NCBI RefSeq assembly: GCF_014596465.1
Contig: NZ_MECK01000401.1
Span: 1-47,097 of the forward strand
Reading direction: 5' to 3'
DNA length: 47,097 bases
Source: Streptomyces sp. CBMA123
GTDB lineage: Bacteria > Actinomycetota > Actinomycetes > Streptomycetales > Streptomycetaceae
The position numbers were made by a program, and so were the translations under genes. The notes below the pieces were generated by a model that worked only from the letters and a program-made list of their open reading frames with translations, was not told the origin of the DNA and did not search any database. Positions 17,279 through 25,716 of this stretch are shown one piece after another (position 1 is the first letter of the stretch; each line of letters starts with the position of its first letter).

Positions 17279-18937
17279 TCACGGGGCCGAGATGGGCAGC
17301 TCCAGGACGCGGGGGCCGCCGGAGTCCCACGCGGCCCTCGCCGCCTCGGCGATGTCGGTGGCCCGTTCGACCCGCTCGGCGCGGACGCCCATGGAGCGGG
17401 CCAGGGCGACGAAGTCGATCGCGGGGTGGTCGATGTCCATTCCCACGAACCGGTCACCGTTCCCGAACTCCGGATAGCGGTGGTGCAGGCTGTTCTTCAG
17501 CATCAGGTACTGGCTGTTGTTCACCACGACGAACAGGACCGGGAGTTGCTCCCGGGCCGCGGTCCACAGCGCCTGCGGGCTGTACATGGCGGATCCGTCG
17601 CCCACGAGACAGAGCACGGGCTCGTGACCGCGTGCCAGGGAGACCCCCAGGGCGGCCGGCATGCCCCACCCGAGACCGCTGCCCCGGGCGGTGTAGTACT
17701 GCCCGGGCCGATCGGCCCGGTGGAACGCCCGTACGTAGTCGTCGCAGGTCATCGACTCGTCGACGACGACGATGTCCGGCGGCAGGGCGCGGAACACGGC
17801 GTGGACCGCGGCTGCCGGCGCTGTCGGCACCTGGGAGTAGCTGCCCAGCGCGTGCGCCTCGGCGGCGTCCAGGGCGGCCCGGTGGACCGTGCCCAGCTCG
17901 GTCATGGCGGCGCGGGCACGGTTCGGGTCGCCGCGCTCCGCGAGGACCTTCCGCAGATCTCCCAGGGTGGTGCGCAGGTGTCCCACGAGTCCGAGCCGGA
18001 CGGGTGCGGTCCGGCCGAGGCTGTGCGGGTCCAGCGCGATCTGGAGGAGTTCCACCTCGGGCGGGACGAGCGGCCCGGGGCTGTAGTTGTACGCCATGAA
18101 CGCGCGCCCGCCGAGCACCAGGACGCGGTCGTACCCGGCCAGGGTGGCGCGGATGTCGCCGGCGCTGAGTCCGAACCCGCCGGCCCACAGCGGGTGGCCG
18201 GTCGGGAACACGGTGTTGGCGTGCAGCGACGAGCCGTACACCCGGACGCCCAACGCCTCGGCTACGCCGACGAGTTCCTCCACCGCCTGCTCGGTCGCCA
18301 CGTCGTCGGACGCGACGATCGCCAGCCGGCCGGGGTCCGTTTCCAGGAGCAGCTCGGCGAGCTGCGCGACGGGTGCCCCGTGCGGCGCGCGGTCAAGCTC
18401 GGAGACGGCGTGGCGCGCGGCCGCGCCGTCGTCGGGAGCGTCCGCCTCCAGGACGTCGACGGGCAGCGAGACGAAGACGGGCCCGGTCGGTGCCGACGCG
18501 GCGTCCCGGAAGGCGCGGCGCATGACCACGTCCAGGTCCTCGACCCTGCGCACCTCGTGGGTCCACTTGCTGACCGGAGCGGCCAGGCCGGTGAGGTCGC
18601 CGGCCAGCAGCGGGTCGGAGACGAGGTGGCGCTGGTCGGCCTGGCCCGCCGTGACGACGAGCGGTGTGCCCTGCACCCGGGCGTTGGTCAGGTTGCCGAT
18701 GGCGTTGCCGAGGCCGGCCATGGCGTGCAGGTTCACCATCGCGGGCCGCCCGCTCGCCTGCGCGTACCCGTCGGCCATCGCGACGACGACGCTCTCCTGG
18801 AGGCCCAGCACGTAGGCCGGGCCCGTGGAGCGCGACAGCTCGGCGATCAGGGGGAGTTCCGTGGTCCCGGGATTGCCGAACACGTGCCGTACGCCCTCGT
18901 CGTGGAGCACGTCGAGGAGGATGCGGCTGCCTTTCAC
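17279..18937 (-). CDS. ThDP-dependent benzoylformate-decarboxylase-like 2-oxoacid decarboxylase
   Basis: The product is 552 residues from GTG 18937, which overlaps the amidinotransferase stop by 4 bases (GTGA). GNPGTTE supplies the activating Glu27. NLHAMAGLGNAIG has His71, matching the catalytic His70 of benzoylformate decarboxylase. FPTGHPLWAG contains the equivalent of its second catalytic His. GDGSAMYSPQALWTAA to VVVNN (446-474) is the Mg-ThDP motif. The combination favours non-oxidative 2-oxoacid decarboxylation to an aldehyde, or carboligation, over acetolactate synthesis. With the aminotransferase and dehydrogenase nearby it could shorten an amino acid to an aldehyde or alcohol. The substrate is not known. 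Confidence 0.85.
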   Translation of the reverse strand: MKGSRILLDVLHDEGVRHVFGNPGTTELPLIAELSRSTGPAYVLGLQESVVVAMADGYAQASGRPAMVNLHAMAGLGNAIGNLTNARVQGTPLVVTAGQADQRHLVSDPLLAGDLTGLAAPVSKWTHEVRRVEDLDVVMRRAFRDAASAPTGPVFVSLPVDVLEADAPDDGAAARHAVSELDRAPHGAPVAQLAELLLETDPGRLAIVASDDVATEQAVEELVGVAEALGVRVYGSSLHANTVFPTGHPLWAGGFGLSAGDIRATLAGYDRVLVLGGRAFMAYNYSPGPLVPPEVELLQIALDPHSLGRTAPVRLGLVGHLRTTLGDLRKVLAERGDPNRARAAMTELGTVHRAALDAAEAHALGSYSQVPTAPAAAVHAVFRALPPDIVVVDESMTCDDYVRAFHRADRPGQYYTARGSGLGWGMPAALGVSLARGHEPVLCLVGDGSAMYSPQALWTAAREQLPVLFVVVNNSQYLMLKNSLHHRYPEFGNGDRFVGMDIDHPAIDFVALARSMGVRAERVERATDIAEAARAAWDSGGPRVLELPISAP

Positions 18938-19977
18938 CGGTAGGTTTCCAGCGCGCCGGTCCGACGGACGTCCAGGGTCGCGCAGTGGAAGCCGCCGCCG
19001 AAGGTCCGCGCGTGGCTGAGGGAGAGGGGCAGTACGTCGATGCCCTTGGCCTCCAGCAGCTTGATCAGCTCCGGCTGGCGGTGGTCGGCGATGACCAGGT
19101 CGGGGCGCACGCTGAGGATGTTCATGCCGATCCACGGGGAGTTGACCGGGAACGAGCCGGCGAAGCCGATGTCGTTCAGCTCGGGGCACCAGATCTTGTC
19201 CCAGGAGGAGAGGATCGGGGGCAGGTTGTCCTCGTTCACCCGCTCGGGGTGCAGCAGCACCAGTCCGGGGCGGAGCGGCACGATCGTGGTGTCGATGTGC
19301 AGGGAGGTGTAGAGGTTGCGGCAGGGGTGGACGGTGTACTCGGAGCCGACGGCCTCCTGGAGCCAGCGGGCCCCCAACTCGTTGCCGCCGTCGGAGACCT
19401 GGTACAGCAGGTCGGTGCCGAGCCGGATCACGTTGGCCGCGTCGAAGAGCGGTTCCAGGTTGGCCAGACGCTGACCCTCCGGCAGCTCGGGGAGGTAGGT
19501 CTCGTCGGCCAGCTTGGGCCGGGGCGCGGAGATCCAGCGGGCGCCGCGGTTGAAGTACTCGGTGAACAGGTCCTTGTAGAGGGCCTGCTTCAGGGCCCGG
19601 CCGCGCACCACCATGGGCGCGTCGATCACCAGGTCACCGACGACGAGGGCGACGTCGCGCGGCGCGTGGTCCAGGTAGCCGTCGGTCTCCCACAGGCCGG
19701 TCCGCAGCACCGCCTCCGGGTCGGCGACGGACGGACGGCGAACGGTGACGCCGAGGCCGGTGAGCGCGTCGCAGAGCGCCTGGAGCTCCTCCTCCGTCTT
19801 CTCGACGACGTCCGCGGGGTACGGACCGGAGGGGAGCGTCTCGGCGGTGAATCCGTCGCGGTAGTCCAGGGTGAGGATGGAGCGCTCGGCCCGGGGGATC
19901 CGGGCACCGACGGCCGATCCGACGATGACCTCCTCCAGCGGGTCCCACTCGTTGTGCGCGCTGACCGGGCTGCTCAT
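18934..19977 (-). CDS. Arginine-dependent amidinotransferase (glycine/inosamine amidinotransferase family)
   Basis: The 347-residue enzyme is of normal family length. HNEWDPLEEVIVG opens the fold. FDAANVIRLGTDLLYQVSDGGNELG carries the catalytic Asp, HIDTTIVPLRPGLVLLHPERV the His, and GGGFHCATLDVRR the nucleophilic Cys at about 332. The triad is therefore complete. Family members (AGAT, StrB1, CyrA, SxtG) move the amidino group of L-arginine onto an amine to make a guanidine plus ornithine. The ATG at 19975-19977 follows an AAGGAG site. Translation is coupled to the ThDP gene by a 4-base overlap. In this cluster it most likely installs the guanidine of the product. The acceptor amine is unknown. 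Confidence 0.92.
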   Translation of the reverse strand: MSSPVSAHNEWDPLEEVIVGSAVGARIPRAERSILTLDYRDGFTAETLPSGPYPADVVEKTEEELQALCDALTGLGVTVRRPSVADPEAVLRTGLWETDGYLDHAPRDVALVVGDLVIDAPMVVRGRALKQALYKDLFTEYFNRGARWISAPRPKLADETYLPELPEGQRLANLEPLFDAANVIRLGTDLLYQVSDGGNELGARWLQEAVGSEYTVHPCRNLYTSLHIDTTIVPLRPGLVLLHPERVNEDNLPPILSSWDKIWCPELNDIGFAGSFPVNSPWIGMNILSVRPDLVIADHRQPELIKLLEAKGIDVLPLSLSHARTFGGGFHCATLDVRRTGALETYR

Positions 19978-20065
19978 TCTGCTCTCCTTCGGTGGTGGCT
20001 CTGACGGGCGGCCGGGCTGACGGGGCCGGGCCGAGGCGGTCGGGCGGTGCGGTCGGGCGGTGCCG

Positions 20066-20899
20066 TCACGTGGTCTTCAGCAGACGGCCGGCCGCGGGGT
20101 GGTCGAGGAGCTGGGCGCGGAGCTTCGCGAAGTTCTCCTCGGCCGAGGTGTCCTCCATCTCCAGGACGATCCAGCCCCACTTCTCGGCGCACTCGCGGAA
20201 GAAGGCGTCGCAGGCTGACTGGAGTTCGAGGAAACCGTCCTGTCCGCGGTCGCCGGTGGCGGCGCCCATGTCCTCGAGGCTGCCCAGGGAGCCCTCCTGC
20301 CGCATGCGCCACTGGAACGCCTGGTCGATCGGGCCGGTGACGACGATGCCGACGTCGGGGTCGCAGGCCCGGAAGAGCTCGACCAGCGTTTCCCGAGCCC
20401 GCTCGATCTCCTTGGTGAGGGCGGGGTCGGTGCTCAGGCGCTCGGCGATGACGAGTTCCTTGAACGCCATCTTGAGGCTGAAGCTCTCGTCGATCACATG
20501 GACACCGCGGGCGCGGTGCGGCTCGACGATCTCGTGCCGGAGCAGGATCTGACCGACCCACTCCAGCCATGCGGCCGCCAGCGGCCCGGCCGGGACGTTG
20601 GTGGTGTGGGCCGCGCTGCCGTAGCGCTTCTCCCAGCCCTGGGCGTGGAACTCGTCGTACGAGCCGGGGGCCGCCGGGCCGTCGACGCCGAGGTGCACGA
20701 GCCGCAGGGATTCGACCCAGAGCTGCCGGAGCGACTCACGGGTGTTGGGCCGCTCGGCCTCGTCGAGTTCCTTGCGCCAGCTGAGCCGCTTGACGTCGTG
20801 TCCGTGGGCTTCGAGTTCCCTGGACAGCATCTTCGTCATCGTGGTCTTGCCGGTTCCGTCGATGCCGAGCATTGCGATGTAGAGGCCGGTGTCGGCCAT
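20066..20899 (-). CDS. Thymidylate-kinase-like P-loop phosphotransferase
   Basis: The product is 277 residues from the ATG at 20897-20899; a longer reading to 20929 lacks a ribosome site. The Walker A motif GIDGTGKTT is at residues 12-20, then a basic segment KRLSWRKE, VHVIDESFSLKMAFKE as the DE-S/R substrate region, and ERARETLVELFRACDPDVGIVVTGP. The fold is that of TMP kinase and related nucleotide or small-molecule kinases, but the protein is about 60 residues longer and the usual TMP-binding motifs are altered. It sits between the aminotransferase and amidinotransferase genes in the left arm. It may phosphorylate a pathway intermediate or the product for self-protection. The substrate is open. 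Confidence 0.7.
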   Translation of the reverse strand: MADTGLYIAMLGIDGTGKTTMTKMLSRELEAHGHDVKRLSWRKELDEAERPNTRESLRQLWVESLRLVHLGVDGPAAPGSYDEFHAQGWEKRYGSAAHTTNVPAGPLAAAWLEWVGQILLRHEIVEPHRARGVHVIDESFSLKMAFKELVIAERLSTDPALTKEIERARETLVELFRACDPDVGIVVTGPIDQAFQWRMRQEGSLGSLEDMGAATGDRGQDGFLELQSACDAFFRECAEKWGWIVLEMEDTSAEENFAKLRAQLLDHPAAGRLLKTT

Positions 20900-20931
20900 G
20901 GCCGGTTCCTTCCGGTCGGTCCGGTTCAACG

Positions 20932-22128
20932 TCAGGGTCGGGCGGAGGCCGTGCTGCCGAAGCGGGCGCCGAGGCGCTGCACGGCCTCCTCCAGCACGGG
21001 CTGCGGCTTGCAGAAGGCGAATCTCAGGGTGTTGCCGGCGGCGTCCGGGTCACGGAAGAAGTCGCCCATCGGCAGTGCGGCGACCCCGGTCTCGGTGACC
21101 AAACTTCGTGCCAGGTCCTCGATGGGGGCGCCGGCGGCCCACGGGCTCACGTCGGCGGTGATGAAGAACCCGCCGGGCGGGATCCGGGGCGTGAGGCCGA
21201 GCGAGGTCAGACCCGCGGCCAGGATGTCGCGGCGCCGGCGGTACTCCGCCCGCAGCCGGTCGTGGTAGCCGGTCTCGTCGGCCCACCGGAGGCCGGCGGC
21301 GACGCCCGCCTGGAGCGGCGTCGGCGCGGTGAAGGTGAGGTGCCGGTGGTGGTGCTGGACGAGTGCGCTGAGTTCGCGCGGCGCGTACACCCAGCCGATC
21401 CGCCAGCCGCCGACCGACAGGAGCTTGGAGGCCGAGGAACAGATGACGGTCCGTTCGCGCATCCCCGGGTATCCGGCCAGCCGGATGTGCGGCCGGTCGT
21501 AGGCGTGCTCCTCGTAGACCTCGTCGGTGACCACGACGAGGTCGTGCGCGACGGCGAGGCGGGCGATCTCCTCCGCCTCGTCGGCGGTGATCATGTGGCC
21601 GGCGGGGTTGTTGGGCGTGTTCAGCAGGATCACCCGGGTGCGGGGCGTGATCGCGGCCCGCAGGGCGGCGACGTCGAGCCGGAGCTCGCCGACGCCGTCG
21701 AGTCCCGCGAGCGGGACCGGGACCAGCGTGGCCCCCACCAGCTGGGCCAGACCGGGGTAGTTGTCGTAGAACGGTTCGATCGTGACGATCTCGGAGCCGG
21801 CCGGGACGACCGCGAGCAACGCGGCGGCCACCGCCTCGGTGCAGCCGAGTGTCACGGTGATCTCGTCCTCCGGGTCGTACCGGAGCCCGCGCCGCTCGGC
21901 CCGCAGGGCCAACTCGGCGCGCAGCAGCGGCAGTCCGGACAGGGGTTCGTACTGGGTGGCGACGGCCTGGACAGCGGGCGCCATGGCCGCGACGAGGTCC
22001 TCGGTGTCGTCCTCCGGAAAGCCCTGGGCCAGGTTGACGGCGTTGAGGCGCCGCGCCAGGGTCATGATCTCGACGTAGATGTCGGGCGGGGGCGGCGCCA
22101 GGCCGGCGCCGGTGGCTGAGTGGGACAC
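20932..22128 (-). CDS. PLP-dependent class I/II aminotransferase
   Basis: The 398-residue fold-type I enzyme has QGFPEDDTEDLV near the N-terminus, GCTEAVAAAL, NTPNNPAGHMI, TDEVYEEHAY, and SSASKLLSVGGWRIGW with Lys235 as the PLP Schiff-base Lys. The C-terminal Arg that binds the alpha-carboxylate lies in NTLRFAFCKP. It is closest in pattern to kynurenine/glutamine transaminase and methionine aminotransferase types. It starts at GTG 22126-22128 with GGGGAG 7 bases upstream. It is followed after 32 bases by the P-loop kinase. A likely role is interconverting an amino acid and a 2-oxoacid that the ThDP enzyme then decarboxylates. That order is inferred. Confidence 0.9.
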   Translation of the reverse strand: MSHSATGAGLAPPPPDIYVEIMTLARRLNAVNLAQGFPEDDTEDLVAAMAPAVQAVATQYEPLSGLPLLRAELALRAERRGLRYDPEDEITVTLGCTEAVAAALLAVVPAGSEIVTIEPFYDNYPGLAQLVGATLVPVPLAGLDGVGELRLDVAALRAAITPRTRVILLNTPNNPAGHMITADEAEEIARLAVAHDLVVVTDEVYEEHAYDRPHIRLAGYPGMRERTVICSSASKLLSVGGWRIGWVYAPRELSALVQHHHRHLTFTAPTPLQAGVAAGLRWADETGYHDRLRAEYRRRRDILAAGLTSLGLTPRIPPGGFFITADVSPWAAGAPIEDLARSLVTETGVAALPMGDFFRDPDAAGNTLRFAFCKPQPVLEEAVQRLGARFGSTASARP

Positions 22129-22271
22129 GGCTTTCTCCCCGTCTGCGGGCGGGGCGCCCGCGATGGTCCGTCGGCGCCCGGTCGGGTCCGCGGAAGGTGT
22201 GGACGCTGCCGGCCGCGGGGCCGGGCGGACGGTCGTGTGACCGGCCCACCCGACCCCGTGGCATGCAGGCG

Positions 22272-23990
22272 CTACTCCGACTTGCGCTCGATCAGGTAGT
22301 CGTGCAGCACCAGCGCGTCCATACCGGTCCGGAGGAACGTGCGGATCGCGTCGGCCGGGGTGTAGACCATCGGCTCGTCATAGGTGTTGAACGAGGTGTT
22401 GACCACGACGGGGACGCCGGTGAGCTTGTGGAACTCGCTGATCAGCTGGTGGTAGCGCGGGTTGACGTCCGCCGAGACGGTCTGCATCCGGGCGGTTCCG
22501 TCGACGTGCACGATCGCGGGCACCTGGGACCGCTTCTCCTCCCGGACCGGGAGCGCGAAGGACATGAACCGGGTCGACAGCGACTCGCGCTTGAAGTCGA
22601 ACCACTCGGCGGCCTCCTCCTCCAGCACCGCGGGGGCGAAGGGCCGGAAGTACTCGCGGTGCTTGACCCGGACGTTGATCAGGTCCTTGATGCCCGCCGT
22701 CCGCGGGTCGCCGACGAGCGAGCGGTTGCCGAGGGCGCGCGGTCCGACCTCGGCCGCGCCCTGGAACCATCCGATGACCAGGCCCTGCGCGACGAGTTCA
22801 GCGGCCTTCGCCGGGGCGTTCTCCAGCTTGGTCGCCACCACCGGAGCCGCGGCGATGGCGGCCTCGATCTCGGCCTCCGTGCTGACCGCGGACCCGAAGT
22901 ACGGGTTCTCCATGACGAAGCGGGTGTCGAAGTCGCCGTGCTGGTTCGCCACCCACAGAGCCGCACCCAGCGCGGTGCCGCCGTCGTGGGCCAGCGGCTG
23001 GACGAACACGCCGTCGAACGGGCCCTCGTTGAGCAGCTTGCCCATGCCGACGCAGTTCAGCGCGACACCGCCGGCCAGGCAGAGGTTGGCCGAGCCGGTC
23101 TCCCGCTTCAGCCGCTCGGCGAGCGCGAAGAGGGTCTGCTCGGTCATCTCCTGGAGGGAGGCCGCGACCTCGGCGTAGCGGTAGTCGAACGGTGTACCGG
23201 GACCGCCCTGCCGGCGCGGGCCGAACAGCTCCTCCAGCGGGCCGTAGTCCTCGACCCGGAACCGGAAGGCGTCGGCGTCGACGGTGAAGCCCTCGGGGCC
23301 GACGGACACCAGCTTCGCGAAGGCCTCGCGGTACTTCTCCGGCGGGGCGAAGGCGGCCAGCGCCATCAGCTTGGGCGCGGAGTAGTCGTCGAGGCCGGTG
23401 AACTTGGCGAACTTCTCCCAGACGAAGCCGAGGGAGTCCGGGTAGGTGATGGTGTCCACCGTGGTGACGAAGCGGCCCTGTCCGTGGGCCAGCAGGGCGG
23501 TGGAGTGCTCGCCGATACCATCGATGCTGAGGATGGCGGCGTCCTCGAACGGCGAGGCGTAGTAGGTGCTCGCCGCGTGGGCCGTCTCGTGCGCCACCCA
23601 GGTCCAGCGGTCGCTGATGTCCTTCCCCAGCAGTGCCGACACGGCGGCGGGGATGGCGGCCAGCTTCTCCATCAGGAGCTTCTCGCCGTCCGGGTGGCCC
23701 CAGGAGCCGGCGGTGGTCGGCTCGTCGGTGGGCGGCCGGCGCAGGCTGGGGTCGAAGGTGCCCGCGACGTGGTCGATCTCGTCGACGGTGATCCCGGAGC
23801 GTTCGAGCACCGCGCGGATCGCCGACACCGGGATCTCGTCGACGGTCTCGATGTCGGCCGGCTTGGCGTGCTTCTTGCGGTTGAACCGCTCCTCCTCGGC
23901 GAAGGCGAGGACCTCGGAGCCGCGGACGATGACCGCCGAGGACTCGTGGTAGACGTTGTTGATGCCGAGAACCACCGGGGTGTTGTTCAA
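22272..23990 (-). CDS. O-carbamoyltransferase (NodU/CmcH/TobZ family), first copy
   Basis: The product is 572 residues from TTG 23988-23990, 6 bases after AGGAG. The longer open frame upstream is Arg/Pro-rich and not protein-like. INNVYHESSAVIV begins the Kae1-like domain. HETAHAASTYYASPF and SIDGIGEHS carry the metal and ATP ligands, LAGGVALNCVGMGKL is the nucleotide loop, and EVGPRALGNRSLVGDPR with REYFRPFAP opens the YrdC-like-linked C-terminal part. The family uses carbamoyl phosphate and ATP to make carbamoyl-AMP and carbamoylates an alcohol. The gene is transcribed away from the central control region. Its acceptor is presumably a hydroxyl on the cluster product. Confidence 0.92.
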   Translation of the reverse strand: MNNTPVVLGINNVYHESSAVIVRGSEVLAFAEEERFNRKKHAKPADIETVDEIPVSAIRAVLERSGITVDEIDHVAGTFDPSLRRPPTDEPTTAGSWGHPDGEKLLMEKLAAIPAAVSALLGKDISDRWTWVAHETAHAASTYYASPFEDAAILSIDGIGEHSTALLAHGQGRFVTTVDTITYPDSLGFVWEKFAKFTGLDDYSAPKLMALAAFAPPEKYREAFAKLVSVGPEGFTVDADAFRFRVEDYGPLEELFGPRRQGGPGTPFDYRYAEVAASLQEMTEQTLFALAERLKRETGSANLCLAGGVALNCVGMGKLLNEGPFDGVFVQPLAHDGGTALGAALWVANQHGDFDTRFVMENPYFGSAVSTEAEIEAAIAAAPVVATKLENAPAKAAELVAQGLVIGWFQGAAEVGPRALGNRSLVGDPRTAGIKDLINVRVKHREYFRPFAPAVLEEEAAEWFDFKRESLSTRFMSFALPVREEKRSQVPAIVHVDGTARMQTVSADVNPRYHQLISEFHKLTGVPVVVNTSFNTYDEPMVYTPADAIRTFLRTGMDALVLHDYLIERKSE

Positions 23991-24094
23991 CGTGCACTCC
24001 TGGTCTGATGTGACAGATGCCGTGCGTCGGACGTCGGGTCGCGACGCAGCGGACGCGGAAGGGGCCCGGCGGTGCGGGGCCTGATGGTGCGGGC

Positions 24095-25138
24095 CTACGG
24101 GAGGACGGCCGCCTTGACGGCCAGGCGCCGGTCCATCGCGGAGTAGGCCGCCTGGACCTCGGTCAGCGGCAATTGACGCTCGAACAGGGGGGACGGGTCG
24201 ATCCGGCCTTCGGCCAGGTCGTGGAGCAGCTCCGGGATGTACCGGCGGGCGGGCGCGACACCGCCGCGGATGGAGACGTTCCGGTCGAACACGTCCAGCA
24301 GCGTCACCTGGGCTCCGGTGATCGGCAGGCCGACGTAGCTGAACACCCCGCCGTCCCGTACGGCCGCGAGCGCCGAGTCCACCGAGGACTGGGTGCCGAC
24401 GCAGTCGACGGCGGTCGACGACCGGTCGCCCAGCTCGCGACGGACCAGTTCCGTCACCGCCTCCGGGTCGTCCGGCGACACCGCGACGGCGGTGGCACCG
24501 AACTTCTGGGCCAGCGCCAGGCGTTCGGCATGGTGGCCGAGGACCATGACCTGCTCCGCGCCCTGCCGCAGCGCGCACAGGACAGTGGCCAGCGCCACCG
24601 GGCCGTCACCGACGATCGCCACCGTGGAGCGCGGGCCCACCTCGCCGACGGTCACCGCGTGCAGGGCCGTCGGCAGGACGTCGGCCAGCACCAGGTACGG
24701 GAGCAGGTCCGCCGCCGAGTCGCCGGCGCTCGGCACCCGCACCAGGTTGGCGTCGGCGAACGGGACCCGGATCGCCTCGGCCTGGGCACCGCCGGGGCCG
24801 GCGTCGCCGCCCCAGAACCCGCCCTGGGCGCAGGAGGTCGGCAGGCCGTCGCGGCAGGAGGGGCAGGTGCCGTCGGAGTAGCTGAACGGTGCGACCACGC
24901 GATCGCCGGGACGGAACCGGGTGACCTCGGGGCCGACCTCCTCGACGACTCCCACGAACTCGTGCCCGAGCCGGGAGCCCGGGTCGAGCGGGTCGGTCCC
25001 GCGGTAGTACCAGAGGTCGGAGCCGCAGACCCCCGCCGCACGGATCCGGACGACCGCGTCGGTCGGGGACTCGATCCGGGGGTCCGCGACCTGTTCCACG
25101 CGGATGTCGCCGACTCCGTTGAAGACTGCCGCAAGCAT
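24095..25138 (-). CDS. Zinc-dependent medium-chain alcohol dehydrogenase
   Basis: The 347-residue enzyme starts at the ATG at 25136-25138, placed after GGGAG. The GroES-like N-terminal domain has AAGVCGSDLW (zinc Cys) and RLGHEFVGVVEEVG (zinc His-Glu). The structural-zinc loop reads DGTCPSCRDGLPTSC, so the first of the usual four Cys is Asp. The Rossmann domain has VAIVGDGPVALATVLCAL and ends with RYIPELLHDLAEGRIDPSPLF. The pattern is close to threonine, sorbitol and glutathione-independent formaldehyde dehydrogenases. In context it could interconvert an aldehyde (for example from the ThDP decarboxylase) and an alcohol that is later carbamoylated. The cofactor preference is not readable with confidence. 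Confidence 0.88.
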   Translation of the reverse strand: MLAAVFNGVGDIRVEQVADPRIESPTDAVVRIRAAGVCGSDLWYYRGTDPLDPGSRLGHEFVGVVEEVGPEVTRFRPGDRVVAPFSYSDGTCPSCRDGLPTSCAQGGFWGGDAGPGGAQAEAIRVPFADANLVRVPSAGDSAADLLPYLVLADVLPTALHAVTVGEVGPRSTVAIVGDGPVALATVLCALRQGAEQVMVLGHHAERLALAQKFGATAVAVSPDDPEAVTELVRRELGDRSSTAVDCVGTQSSVDSALAAVRDGGVFSYVGLPITGAQVTLLDVFDRNVSIRGGVAPARRYIPELLHDLAEGRIDPSPLFERQLPLTEVQAAYSAMDRRLAVKAAVLP

Positions 25139-25194
25139 GCGATCTCCCAATTTCCGTGCGCTGGCTGATGGTTGGTTCGGTGTGGGGGTGCCGC

Positions 25195-25674
25195 TCAGTC
25201 GGCGTCGGCGGCAGCGGCAGCGGCAGCGGCAGCGGCGATCCTGCGCTCGACGAGCCGGGTGTCCTCCTCGAAGCCGTCGAGCCAGGAGCGGAAGACCTCC
25301 GACTCGCGCTGGTGCTCGGCGATCTCCTGGCCGAGGATCTCCGCAGGGGCGAGCCAGTGGTGTTCCGAGTGCTCGTCGCTCAACGTCACGTCACCGACGG
25401 GATCCCAGCCGATGAAGGTGGTGACGTGGAAGGAGGAGCCGTCGTCCCAGAGGTGCTCCCACTCGCGGAGGAACTCGACCCGCTCCACCTGGAGGCCGGT
25501 CTCCTCCAGGCCTTCGCGCCGGGCCGCGTCAAGGGGCTCCTCTCCCGCGTGCATGCGTCCGCCTGGGTAGTCGAGGACGCCCTTGAAGAGCGGATCCTCG
25601 TCCTCCAGTCGCCGCAGCGCCAGGACCTTCCGGTCCCGGACCATGATCAGGTAGACACCGCGCTGAATCTTCAT
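25195..25674 (-). CDS. Nudix hydrolase with poly-alanine tail
   Basis: The product is 159 residues from the ATG at 25672-25674. GGRMHAGEEPLDAARREGLEETGLQ fits the Nudix box G-x5-E-x7-RE-x2-EE-x-G. The upstream strand (GVYLIMVRDRKVLALRR) and the downstream EHSEHHWLAPAEI are typical of the fold. The substrate is some nucleoside diphosphate derivative, not further defined. The C-terminus is a run of 10 Ala followed by DAD, from a GCN trinucleotide repeat at about 25200-25236, a likely slippage product. It lies in the left arm between the dehydrogenase and the kinase fusion, with 42 and 56 bp gaps, so co-transcription is likely. Confidence 0.88.
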   Translation of the reverse strand: MKIQRGVYLIMVRDRKVLALRRLEDEDPLFKGVLDYPGGRMHAGEEPLDAARREGLEETGLQVERVEFLREWEHLWDDGSSFHVTTFIGWDPVGDVTLSDEHSEHHWLAPAEILGQEIAEHQRESEVFRSWLDGFEEDTRLVERRIAAAAAAAAAADAD

Positions 25675-25716
25675 GGGATCCGTTCCTCGCATGGCAGACG
25701 ACGTGCGTCTGTCCGT

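Noticed and set aside
23991..24578. N-terminal extension of the first carbamoyltransferase
   Set aside because: It is antisense to the dehydrogenase region and Arg/Pro-rich. The TTG at 23990 follows AGGAG and starts at the family motif.
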